A stretch of 11,571 bases of DNA, taken from assembly GCF_001956045.1 (NCBI RefSeq), contig NZ_MRTH01000081.1, positions 1 through 11,571 of the forward strand, read 5' to 3'. Positions 5,401-11,571 of this stretch are shown piece by piece (within the stretch, counting starts at the first letter, position 1; every line of letters begins with the position of its first letter). The translations under genes and the position numbers were made by a program. Source of the DNA: Paenibacillus sp. FSL H7-0331 (lineage in GTDB: Bacteria; Bacillota; Bacilli; Paenibacillales; NBRC-103111). The notes below the pieces were generated by a model. It saw only the letters and a program-made list of their open reading frames with translations. It did not search any database and had not been told where the DNA came from.

Positions 5401-8400
5401 ATGACGATTATTCAGATGAGGAAAAATGTACTTCTGCTCTTATTGGCTTTATTGTGTGCCGTTTCTTTCTGGAGCAGACCAACCCATGCAGAACCTGGTG
5501 TTTCTGTAAGTATTTATGATGCTTCAGCGGTTTATAATCCGACTACCAACGGCTTTGATATGCAGGTGAGTTGGAATACTACATCTCCAGTGGCTACCAT
5601 TCAATATCACAATGTGTATATGGTGCCTGCAGGGACATCATTTAATGGTACGGATCCGCTGTCAATTAATCCATTGGCAGGCAGCGGTGCTGGGGGAGGA
5701 ACGGGAACACACAATTGGTCAAGCAATTCTAGCATTTCGACTATCAATGGCGGTATTATAGGCCCGGGCACTCCACTTAATGACGGAAATTATGATATAT
5801 ACGTGGTTGCCAGTGTCCCCAATGGTCCGGTTTTTAATAATTTTCCAAGCCAGGCTTACACGATCCATCTGTCCAGAATGGTGGTCTCCCCGGTTACCAT
5901 CACAACGGGCGATCAAGTGCCTGCAAATCCGACGTATGCCAAAGCCGACGACACGGCCACTTTGACGTTTACGCTCAGTAAGGCGCCAAGCGCGATGCCC
6001 ACGGTACAGTTCACATTTCTAGATGCAGTTGTAACCAGTGTCGGCAATAATGTTTATAAAGCGCAGTATAGGTTCACGGGATCGGAACATGCAGAAGGAA
6101 TTACCGCTATTGCGATCAATGTGCAAAACGAAGGACAGTCATTGCGGACGGTTAGAACGACAACGGACAGCAGTGCTGTATTTTACGACAAAACGAATCC
6201 GACAGGCACAATTACGATCAATAATGGAGCGCCTTCAACCAATACAACAGCGGTAACGCTAGACATTGCCGGTTCGGACTTATATACCCCAACTGTTTAC
6301 TCAAGATCGCAACATTCGCATCCGTTCGCAGGTACAGCGGCAGAGCCGATTCTACTGGCTTCCATCGATCAGTCGATTTGGAGCATTAAAGCCTTGTTAG
6401 CTGGTGCAGGACCGCAACCGGAAGCAGGTTCGGGTGTCGAGAAAATGCGTTTCTCTAACGACAATGTCAACTGGAGCGACTGGGAGCCTTATTCGACGAC
6501 GAAAGCTTGGACGCTGACAGACGGCGACGGCACGAAGACCGTTTATATGAAGCTGAAGGACAAAGCCGGTAACGAAATGACGCAGCCGGTGAACGCGAGT
6601 ATTTTACTGCAGCAGCCGATCAGCATTACACCGGTCAGTATCACCGGCAGCAACACGGCAAAGGGATACGTCAAAGTCGGCGACACCGCCACCCTGACAT
6701 TTTCGCTCAGCAAGCCGACAAGCTCGGCGTTAACCGCATCCATTGCAGGCAACGACGTGGCGGTCACGAGTGTCAGCAATAATGTTTACAGCGCATCTTA
6801 TACATTCACGGATTCAGACTTCGACGGACGAGTGCGATTCTCGATCCGCGTGGGCAGCAATCCGCCGGAAGCATCGACAAGTAGCACGACAGACGACAGC
6901 AATTTGATCTTCGATAAGACCGCTCCGACAGCGACGGCGCTCACCATTAATAGCGGAGCGGCAACGACGAATACAACAGCGGTAACCTTGACGATTGACG
7001 GTAATGACACCAGGTATTTGGCAAGTTCAAGCAGACAGCTAGCGTCCGCGGACAATTCGCTTTATGCCACGTGGGGGCTTCTGGCTTCCAGCGAACCTCA
7101 AAGCTCGGGTCTTTCACAAATGCGCTTCTCCAACGATGGTGTCATTTGGAGCGATTGGGAACCATATGCCACGACGAAAGCATGGACGCTTTCTTATGAT
7201 AATGGAACCAAGACCGTTTATATGAATCTGAAGGACCTCGTAGGCAATGAAATGAAGACACCATATACAGCAACGATCGATCTTCAGAAGCCTAACCATT
7301 CATCCAGCTCCAGTCCGTCTTATTCACCAAGCGAAACGATTACCATAAATGTAGAAAACGGCGTGACTGCGAGTGGTTCCGTGGTGTCAACGGCGACAAT
7401 CAACCGTACAACCGATACAAATGGCCGTAAGACAGACTCGGTGACGTTTACGCTTGACCAAGCCAATAAGACGGTGGAAGAGCTTAAATCTGCGGGATCT
7501 GACTCAGCTAGAATCGTCATTCCCGATCCGAAAGACGAAGTGTCCGAAGTCAATGTAACGATTCCGAAAACTTCCACCGAGAGCCTGGTGAAAGGTAACG
7601 TAGGCGTTGAAATTTCTACAGCGAACGGCCGCGTTAACATTCCGAAAAGCTCGCTTGAAGGATTTACGGATGACGTCTACTTCCGCTTCGTTCCGATTAA
7701 GACCGAAAACGATCGCAAGGCCGTCGAAGACCGTGTCAAGATAGAACAGGAAGTTCGTCTTGCCGTAGGCAATGACAACATCAGCATTGTTGGCAGACCG
7801 ATGACAATTGAAACCAACCTGCAAAACCGACCGGTCACCTTGATGATTCCGTTAGGCGACACCTCTTCCCTCACTGAACAACAGCTGCACAATTTGGGCG
7901 TGTTTATCGAGCATAGCGATGGAACGAAGGAATTCGTCAGAGGGGAAATCGTGAACTACGATGCCAGCGGCAAGCTCGGCATTCAATTTACCGTTACGAA
8001 GTTCAGTACATTTACCGTTGTCAAAACCGAAGGCTTGAACAAAATAACGCACAAAGCCTACATAAACGGCTATCCTGACGGCACGTTCGGGCCAGAGAAA
8101 AACATCACTCGCGCGGAAATGGCAGCTCTGCTTGCCCGCGTATCGGATAAAACGGCAACCAAATCGAGTATCGCCTATACCGATGTCGCTTCGTCGCATT
8201 GGGCGAAAGAAGCCATCGATCAAGCGACCAAAATGGGCTTGATGGAAGGCTACAACGGCAGCAGCTTCAAACCGGAGCAAATGATCACCCGTGCGGAAAT
8301 GGCAGCGATCCTCTCCCGCATTTCGAGTAATAGCGCCGGCAGCGGCGACAGCTTCAAGGACGTAAACGGCCATTGGGCGCAATCGGTGGTAGCGCAGGCG

Positions 8401-8646
8401 AAAGCAGCCGGTTATATCGACGGATACACTGACGGCACCTTCCGTCCGGAGCAAACATTAACCCGTGCCGAAGCGGTAACGATGATGAACAAGCTGCTGG
8501 GACGCGGTCCGCTATCCGGAGCAGCACCCAAATGGAGCGACGTGTCAAGCGGCAGCTGGGCATTTGAGCAAATCCAGGAAGCTTCCATTGACCATACATC
8601 CGAGAAAAACGCAACTGGCGGCGAACAATGGGGAACGACGCCCTAA
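5401..8646 (+). CDS. secreted S-layer homology (SLH) domain protein with duplicated Ig-like modules
   Basis: 1081 codons. AGGAGG (5390-5395) lies 5 bases before the ATG. Residues 1-31 are a signal peptide (basic MRKN, a long leucine run, cleavage likely after THA). Residues ~165-404 and ~405-640 are two copies of one module. Each has a DDTATLTFTLSK or GDTATLTFSLSK strand, then NNVYxAxYxFT, a TNTTAVTLxI segment, and an Ig-like end with SDWEPYxTTKAWTL and KTVYMxLKD. A serine-rich linker and a beta-rich region (~645-875) follow. Three SLH repeats lie at ~883-916, ~925-972 and ~985-1035, with TRAE in each, then the family's usual end (WAFEQIQEASIDH). SLH repeats hold proteins to secondary cell-wall polymer, so this is a surface-anchored protein, possibly adhesive or structural. 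No enzyme motif is visible. It appears complete and monocistronic. Confidence 0.93.
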   Translation: MTIIQMRKNVLLLLLALLCAVSFWSRPTHAEPGVSVSIYDASAVYNPTTNGFDMQVSWNTTSPVATIQYHNVYMVPAGTSFNGTDPLSINPLAGSGAGGGTGTHNWSSNSSISTINGGIIGPGTPLNDGNYDIYVVASVPNGPVFNNFPSQAYTIHLSRMVVSPVTITTGDQVPANPTYAKADDTATLTFTLSKAPSAMPTVQFTFLDAVVTSVGNNVYKAQYRFTGSEHAEGITAIAINVQNEGQSLRTVRTTTDSSAVFYDKTNPTGTITINNGAPSTNTTAVTLDIAGSDLYTPTVYSRSQHSHPFAGTAAEPILLASIDQSIWSIKALLAGAGPQPEAGSGVEKMRFSNDNVNWSDWEPYSTTKAWTLTDGDGTKTVYMKLKDKAGNEMTQPVNASILLQQPISITPVSITGSNTAKGYVKVGDTATLTFSLSKPTSSALTASIAGNDVAVTSVSNNVYSASYTFTDSDFDGRVRFSIRVGSNPPEASTSSTTDDSNLIFDKTAPTATALTINSGAATTNTTAVTLTIDGNDTRYLASSSRQLASADNSLYATWGLLASSEPQSSGLSQMRFSNDGVIWSDWEPYATTKAWTLSYDNGTKTVYMNLKDLVGNEMKTPYTATIDLQKPNHSSSSSPSYSPSETITINVENGVTASGSVVSTATINRTTDTNGRKTDSVTFTLDQANKTVEELKSAGSDSARIVIPDPKDEVSEVNVTIPKTSTESLVKGNVGVEISTANGRVNIPKSSLEGFTDDVYFRFVPIKTENDRKAVEDRVKIEQEVRLAVGNDNISIVGRPMTIETNLQNRPVTLMIPLGDTSSLTEQQLHNLGVFIEHSDGTKEFVRGEIVNYDASGKLGIQFTVTKFSTFTVVKTEGLNKITHKAYINGYPDGTFGPEKNITRAEMAALLARVSDKTATKSSIAYTDVASSHWAKEAIDQATKMGLMEGYNGSSFKPEQMITRAEMAAILSRISSNSAGSGDSFKDVNGHWAQSVVAQAKAAGYIDGYTDGTFRPEQTLTRAEAVTMMNKLLGRGPLSGAAPKWSDVSSGSWAFEQIQEASIDHTSEKNATGGEQWGTTP

Positions 8647-8734
8647 TGGGGATTAAGGTAATAGAACGCTTCGATCCTTTAAAATTCCACAGCAACAATG
8701 CACAATAGCGTAGGGCTAAAGCATAGATAAGAAA

Positions 8735-8769
8735 AACCGTCAGGGAAGTTCAACCTGATGGTTTTTTTA
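8735..8769 (+). terminator. rho-independent terminator of the SLH gene, probably bidirectional
   Basis: AACCGTCAGG (8735-8744) pairs with CCTGATGGTT (8754-8763, one G-U) around 9 bases and runs into seven T. On the other strand the stem is followed by TTTTTC, so it can also stop the converging minus-strand gene remnant. Confidence 0.85.
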
Positions 8770-9133
8770 GGTTTGACGAGCATCGGCAATCTTGTACTCA
8801 TACCCACGAACGCCTTTGTAATACTCTGGATATGTCTCGCAGAGTCTACGCTCCCACATTCCTTCATTCAACCTGTCTCTTCTAAATTTTGCCCTCTCGC
8901 CGTACCCGTACATAATGTTTTAACGATTAAATATGTTCTACCTCCTTCAACCATGTGAGAATCATGCAGAAGTTTACCTTCCAACGTTTCTGGAATTTCA
9001 TCCTTCTGTGATTCCCATGAAACTTTAACGATTTTGTTGATTATTTCTCCGTCAATCCTTATTTCATCAAATAATCTCTAATTAAATCTTCCAGTGAATA
9101 AATAAATCCTTGAAAATAACAGCTATATATAAT
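8767..9133 (-). pseudogene. frame-broken gene of unknown family
   Basis: Three minus-strand frames read as successive pieces of one protein. Frame 1 (from ~9133) gives YSLEDLIRDYLMK and stops at 9059-9061. Frame 2 is open 9077-8868 and gives LFDEIRIDGEIINKIVKVSW, ESQKDEIPETLEGKLLHDSH, then MVEGGRTYLIVKTL. Frame 3 runs from ATG 8913 to TAA 8767: MYGYGERAKFRRDRLNEGMW, then ERRLCETYPEYYKGVRGYEY and KIADARQT. Joining them needs two frameshifts, near 9065 and near 8915. Frame 3 could instead be a small gene of 48 residues, but an in-frame TAA precedes its ATG and the AGGAGG at about 8939 is some 24 bases away. The family is not recognised. It converges on the SLH gene terminator. Confidence 0.45.
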
Positions 9134-9139
9134 TAAATG

Positions 9140-9166
9140 TTAAGCTATTGTGTCTCGTTAGTTTAA
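9140..9166 (+). repeat. GTTAG-core intergenic motif
   Basis: GTTAAGCTATTGTGTCTCGT followed by TAGTTTA aligns with 9687-9714 (ATTGAACTCTTGTGTCCCGT then TAGCTTAC). It lies 134 bases before the 93-codon gene, which has the other copy on its far side. Confidence 0.5.
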
Positions 9167-9299
9167 TTACAGGGGGACGAACCATATGTGATCGAATGAC
9201 TTCTTCATCATCTTAGGCATCTGTACAGTCAAATAGTTATTAACCCACATAGCATGAAATACGAATTAATTTAAACTTCTAAAAAGGAAGTGGAATTCA

Positions 9300-9581
9300 A
9301 TGTTCTTTATCACACAACCACTGGTGTATATGAGACAACCGCAATCTCCTCCACCTTCATTCATCCCCCCAAAACCTGAGGTATCTTATGTGGTTGACTG
9401 TTTATATGAGTACACATATGTCTGGCTGCTGAATGGAGACAATTTCTGGTTTTATCCGACTCGTGTAGAGTACGGTGAAGTCTCAGGTTATAGGTGGAAT
9501 GGAGCGTTTTGGATGTTTTATGGCATTGATCCAAGAATAATTGATGTCGTTGCGTGCCCCCCAATTCCTACCCTTTACTGA
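9300..9581 (+). CDS. small Bacilli-type hypothetical protein with FYP/YRWNG motifs
   Basis: 93 codons from ATG at 9300, with AAGGAAGTGG 6 bases upstream. The N-terminus is proline-rich (PQSPPPSFIPPKPE). Residues ~30-90 are aromatic: YEYTYVWLLNGDNFWFYPTR, then VSGYRWNGAFWMFYGIDPRI. This matches a family of short uncharacterised proteins common in Bacillus and relatives, with a central FYPT strand, a G-x-R-W-x-G turn and a final Y/FGID segment followed by Cys. The function is unknown; databases sometimes label relatives transporter without evidence, and there is no membrane helix here. CATAGCAT at 9248-9255 resembles a late sporulation (sigma K type) -10, so spore expression is possible but weakly supported. 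It is alone in its orientation between two GTTAG-core repeats. Confidence 0.75.
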   Translation: MFFITQPLVYMRQPQSPPPSFIPPKPEVSYVVDCLYEYTYVWLLNGDNFWFYPTRVEYGEVSGYRWNGAFWMFYGIDPRIIDVVACPPIPTLY

Positions 9582-9642
9582 GATGATTATTAGGTAGTTA
9601 CTACTTATATAATTACTTTGCACGACCTCATGCCTGATTACA

Positions 9643-9714
9643 AGAAAAGGCACCCGTTCAATCTGCGTCGGCTGCCTTCCTTGTTTATTGAACTCTTGTG
9701 TCCCGTTAGCTTAC
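9643..9714. repeat. family A type repeat in reverse orientation, with terminator-like hairpin
   Basis: AAGGCA (9647-9652) pairs with TGCCTT (9673-9678), flanked by A-rich and T-rich sides, so it can end transcription of the 93-codon gene. Read on the minus strand, GTTCAATAAACAAGG before GGCAGCC resembles GTTCAATGAATAAGAGG before AGCTGCC of the family A copy at 11400. The segment ends in TCCCGTTAGCTTAC (9701-9714), directly joined to a family B half element. Confidence 0.5.
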
Positions 9715-9715
9715 G

Positions 9716-9790
9716 CTTCTGGCAGACCAAGTGGCGTAAGCCCCGTAGTGTAACACGGTGTTAACTGATGTATCGATCTTCTTCGAATTA
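9716..9790. repeat. family B repeat, right half only
   Basis: CTTCTGGCAGACCAAG (9716-9731), then GGCGTA (9733-9738), GTAACAC, GTTAACTGATG (9760-9770) and CTTCTTCGAATTA align in order with 10550-10626. The left half with TCAGATAAC is missing and a family A type segment stands in its place. The repeat ends 18 bases before the stop of the kinase-like gene. Confidence 0.7.
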
Positions 9791-9808
9791 GCTTCCAACA
9801 TTTTTTGT

Positions 9809-10357
9809 TTACTTCAATTTACTGATTGTTTTAATTTTTTGAATTACTTCTGTAATCTCCTCTTGATTTTTAATAACAAATAAATGATCTACTTCGTCTT
9901 TGGTCGGTTCATCCAGTTTCGACTTTTCTTGTCGTTCTAACACTTCCATAAAGCTTGACGCACTTCGAAAGATAGCTTTACTTCTCTGTGATTGTTCTAT
10001 ACGTTCTTTCAATACTTCAATTGGTAATTCAAAATAGACAATTATACATTTAAATCCTTTATCATAAAAATACCGGAGGACATTTGATCGAGCTGGTTTA
10101 TTTAGGTTGGAATTACTTAAGATGAGGTCAAAATTACTTTGCTCTGTAGCATACTCAACAATTGCATTCGTTACGGTGAATTTCAAAGTATTCTGCCCTT
10201 CTTTCGGGCGTAGCTTCTTATAGTGTTTATTTATAAATTCTGCGTGGTTGTCCTGATCTATCACAACAGCTTGTTGTAATATAGATTCTAAATTATTAGC
10301 AAACGTCGTTTTCCCACTATGTGTCTTTCCAACTGTCATGATCAAAAGACGGTTCAT
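9809..10357 (-). CDS. P-loop ATP-binding (kinase-like, AAA_33 type) protein
   Basis: 182 codons from ATG at 10357, with GGAG 8 bases upstream. A Walker A motif GKTHSGKT (residues 10-17) starts the protein. D34 and D36 in VVIDQDNH are placed like the catalytic/substrate aspartates of small kinases. FDLILSNSNLN (76-86) follows a Walker B-like strand, and YFELPIEVLKERIEQSQRSK (108-127) looks like the LID region, with arginines R119 and R125. This layout is that of AAA_33 / polynucleotide- or zeta-type kinases, which phosphorylate small molecules or nucleic-acid ends in the cytosol; the substrate cannot be assigned. It seems complete. The gene is alone between family B copies at both ends (GTTATCTGA 80 bases before its start). 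Its low GC content contrasts with the SLH gene, suggesting acquisition. An epsilon-type antitoxin partner is not evident. Confidence 0.82.
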   Translation of the reverse strand: MNRLLIMTVGKTHSGKTTFANNLESILQQAVVIDQDNHAEFINKHYKKLRPKEGQNTLKFTVTNAIVEYATEQSNFDLILSNSNLNKPARSNVLRYFYDKGFKCIIVYFELPIEVLKERIEQSQRSKAIFRSASSFMEVLERQEKSKLDEPTKDEVDHLFVIKNQEEITEVIQKIKTISKLK

Positions 10358-10437
10358 AATCTTTTCTCCAATCGGTTTGTAATTTTAATTGTAACGATAT
10401 TATCGATGACTTACTCTTGTATTTTTTAGTCGATCTT

Positions 10438-10604
10438 TCAGATAACGTTCTTGTATTCCCGACGCCTCACCGACTTAAAGCCCGAAGAGCTGGCCGCGAC
10501 GCGGTTAGTCGGTGCAGGTGTGTCTGCTGAATACGACTCCTTGAAAACCTTCTGCAGACCAAGGTCGGCGTAGCCGGCCGCAGTGGGAACACACTGTTAT
10601 CTGA
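10438..10604. repeat. family B repeat, complete copy (TIR-bounded, structured)
   Basis: TCAGATAAC (10438-10446) and GTTATCTGA (10596-10604) are perfect inverted ends. Inside them GTATTCCC (10453-10460) pairs with GGGAACAC (10585-10592) at 7 of 8 positions. Two internal hairpins follow: CACCGACT (10468-10475) with AGTCGGTG (10507-10514), and GGTCGGC (10563-10569) with GCCGGCC (10573-10579, one G-U). The body is GC-rich between AT-rich genes. Homology to the other copies extends past the ends: ATCTTTCAGATAACG is shared with 11302-11316, and TTCTTCGARTTA with 9779-9790. The stop codon of the 211-residue gene lies inside that extension. No ORF is carried. Confidence 0.8.
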
Positions 10605-10623
10605 TGGATGTGCCTTCTTCGAG

Positions 10624-11259
10624 TTACTTAATACTATTGTTTAAAACCATTAAAATTTCATCTTTGGATTTAGACATCTTATTCATAAGATTGTCTATCA
10701 AATTATCTGTAAATACTATTTCTTTAGCATTTGCCCACTGTGATTGTTCTTTAAGGAAAGATGAACAGGCTTCCTCAACCGTTACAGTTTCATAATATTC
10801 TATACTTGTTGCCTCAATATTTAAGATTCTTGAACATAATACTTTCACACACTCATTAATTGTCTCTTGATTTATTCCCTCATCAGGATGCCAAATTTCG
10901 ATTGATCTGGGTTTAATATTATCTTCATTCTTAGGCAAATTTTTATATGGTAGTTCAAAAAAATCTTCATCGTTAGGACGATCGTAATAATAATGGTAGT
11001 GTATTTCATTTCCAAGTAAATGTTCTTTAATCTGTTCAACAAAAACTATTTCATCTGCGTCATTCTCGAGATCTTCAAGCCCATTTCTTAAATAATTCTT
11101 AGTGCATATACATGTACTTCCAAGTTGAATATATTCTTGCTCAGCCTTCTCATATATAGTAATGTCTTCCCATCCCTCTAAACCAGAGAATCCATAAATT
11201 CCCCACCAATAGTTTAGAGAATTTATCTTCACACATATATCCTTTTTTATGTAAGTCAT
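10624..11259 (-). CDS. hypothetical protein, 211 residues
   Basis: Starts at ATG 11259 with a near-perfect AAAGGAGGT 7 bases upstream. The product is acidic and has no signal peptide or membrane helix. Visible features are an aromatic N-terminus (INSLNYWWGIYGFSGLEGWE), an acidic middle (LEDLENDADEIVFVEQIKEH), NEIHYHYYYDRPNDEDFFEL, and a helical C-terminal third with KSKDEILMVLNN. I do not recognise the family. Its acidic, monomeric look is like many immunity or orphan accessory proteins, but that is only a resemblance. The TAA stop lies in the conserved border of the family B repeat, so the repeat abuts or supplies the gene end. TACTAT and TATACA near 11290-11297 could be a -10. Confidence 0.7.
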   Translation of the reverse strand: MTYIKKDICVKINSLNYWWGIYGFSGLEGWEDITIYEKAEQEYIQLGSTCICTKNYLRNGLEDLENDADEIVFVEQIKEHLLGNEIHYHYYYDRPNDEDFFELPYKNLPKNEDNIKPRSIEIWHPDEGINQETINECVKVLCSRILNIEATSIEYYETVTVEEACSSFLKEQSQWANAKEIVFTDNLIDNLMNKMSKSKDEILMVLNNSIK

Positions 11260-11301
11260 TTTCTAATACCTCCTTTGGAAGTCTTTAAGAATGTATAGTA
11301 C

Positions 11302-11350
11302 ATCTTTCAGATAACGTCTTATTTACGAACTTCATAAATTCACCATGCCT
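11302..11350. repeat. family B repeat, left half only
   Basis: ATCTTTCAGATAACG (11302-11316) is identical to 10433-10447. The next ~30 bases align loosely (CTTATTTACGAAC against CTTGTATTCCCGAC) before the sequence passes into a family A repeat. It lies 43 bases before the start of the 211-residue gene. Confidence 0.6.
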
Positions 11351-11373
11351 TAACGGATTCGTGAAATAATTCA

Positions 11374-11466
11374 ACTATCCTACCCATTACCGTCCCTCGG
11401 TTCAATGAATAAGAGGAGCTGCCACGTAGCAAGTTCCTCCACTATAGGATCTGTTAGTAGAACGAA
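11374..11466 (+). repeat. family A intergenic repeat, copy 2
   Basis: AGAGGAGCTGCCACG (11412-11426) is identical to copy 1. The hairpin is GGAGCT with AGTTCC (one G-U). An outer stem ATCCTA (11377-11382) with TAGGAT (11445-11450) closes it, using different bases from copy 1. It ends CTGTTAGTAGAACGAAG (11451-11467). It overlaps or abuts the stop of the partial gene at the right edge. Confidence 0.65.
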
Positions 11467-11469
11467 GTT

Positions 11470-11571
11470 TTAGCACTTATTTCTATAATCAAACTGTCCT
11501 GACACAACGGGAAGTGTTCTTGACCTTATCCAATCAACCGCTTGTAATACCAACGGGGATGAATTATCCGG
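11470..11571 (-). CDS. C-terminal end of a gene entering from the right edge
   Basis: The minus-strand frame is open from the window edge to TAA at 11470-11472 and reads PDNSSPLVLQAVDWIRSRTL, then PVVSGQFDYRNKC. The hydrophobic/charged pattern looks like a folded protein end, but 33 residues are too few to name a family. The family A repeat follows directly, as it does after the 104-codon gene at 1851. Confidence 0.4.
   Translation of the reverse strand, partial: PDNSSPLVLQAVDWIRSRTLPVVSGQFDYRNKC

Noticed and set aside
7852..8454. 200-codon open frame on the minus strand opposite the SLH repeats
   Set aside because: It is antisense to the well-supported SLH gene, rich in H/R/F and without a family pattern; it is open because of the third-codon bias of the real gene.
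9809..11259. Toxin-antitoxin pair formed by the kinase-like protein and the 211-residue protein
   Set aside because: The genes are separated by a 167-bp repeat and have separate ribosome sites and leaders; neither shows an antitoxin pattern.

Overview
The window looks like an accessory stretch of a Paenibacillus-type (Paenibacillaceae, Firmicutes) chromosome. The evidence is AGGAGG-type ribosome sites, a large secreted S-layer-homology (SLH) protein with the TRAE motifs and C-terminal tail usual in that group, a small Bacilli-type FYP/YRWNG protein, and AT-rich small genes separated by recurrent intergenic repeats. Genus is an inference; no rRNA or housekeeping gene is present.

Left part (1-3210): two overlapping minus-strand TPR-type genes (the second runs off the left edge), a 5'-truncated and frameshifted IS3-family transposase remnant on the plus strand, a DUF1801 gene (minus), and a minus-strand group of a SAM-dependent methyltransferase with its own good promoter, a 35-codon ORF and a 104-codon ORF joined by an ATGA stop/start overlap. 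Short repeats carrying a CCCGTTAG core sit at most of the boundaries.

Middle (3235-5081): a gene graveyard. It holds two clusters of about 19-bp repeats in direct and inverted order, like the multi-site ends of a transposon, around one short unrecognised reading frame. Next come an alpha/beta-hydrolase lipoprotein gene cut off before its catalytic residues, with a good minus-strand terminator, and a 5'-truncated gene remnant with an in-frame stop.

Centre-right (5082-8770): the one large intact gene, a 1081-residue secreted SLH protein with two copies of a ~240-residue Ig-like module, ending at a hairpin terminator that probably serves both strands.

Right part (8767-11571): a frame-broken minus-strand gene, a 93-residue Bacilli-type protein, a P-loop kinase-like protein, an unrecognised 211-residue protein and the 3' end of another gene. 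These are separated by two repeat families. Family A is ~90 bp, a GGAGCT hairpin with a GTTAG-containing tail. Family B is ~167 bp, bounded by the inverted repeat TCAGATAAC/GTTATCTGA, with smaller nested stems. On the minus strand each of the 182- and 211-residue genes lies between a GTTATCTGA-type end upstream and a TCAGATAAC-type end downstream. This one-gene-per-repeat layout resembles a cassette array and is the most interesting feature here. No recombinase is visible in the window, so that reading is a hypothesis.
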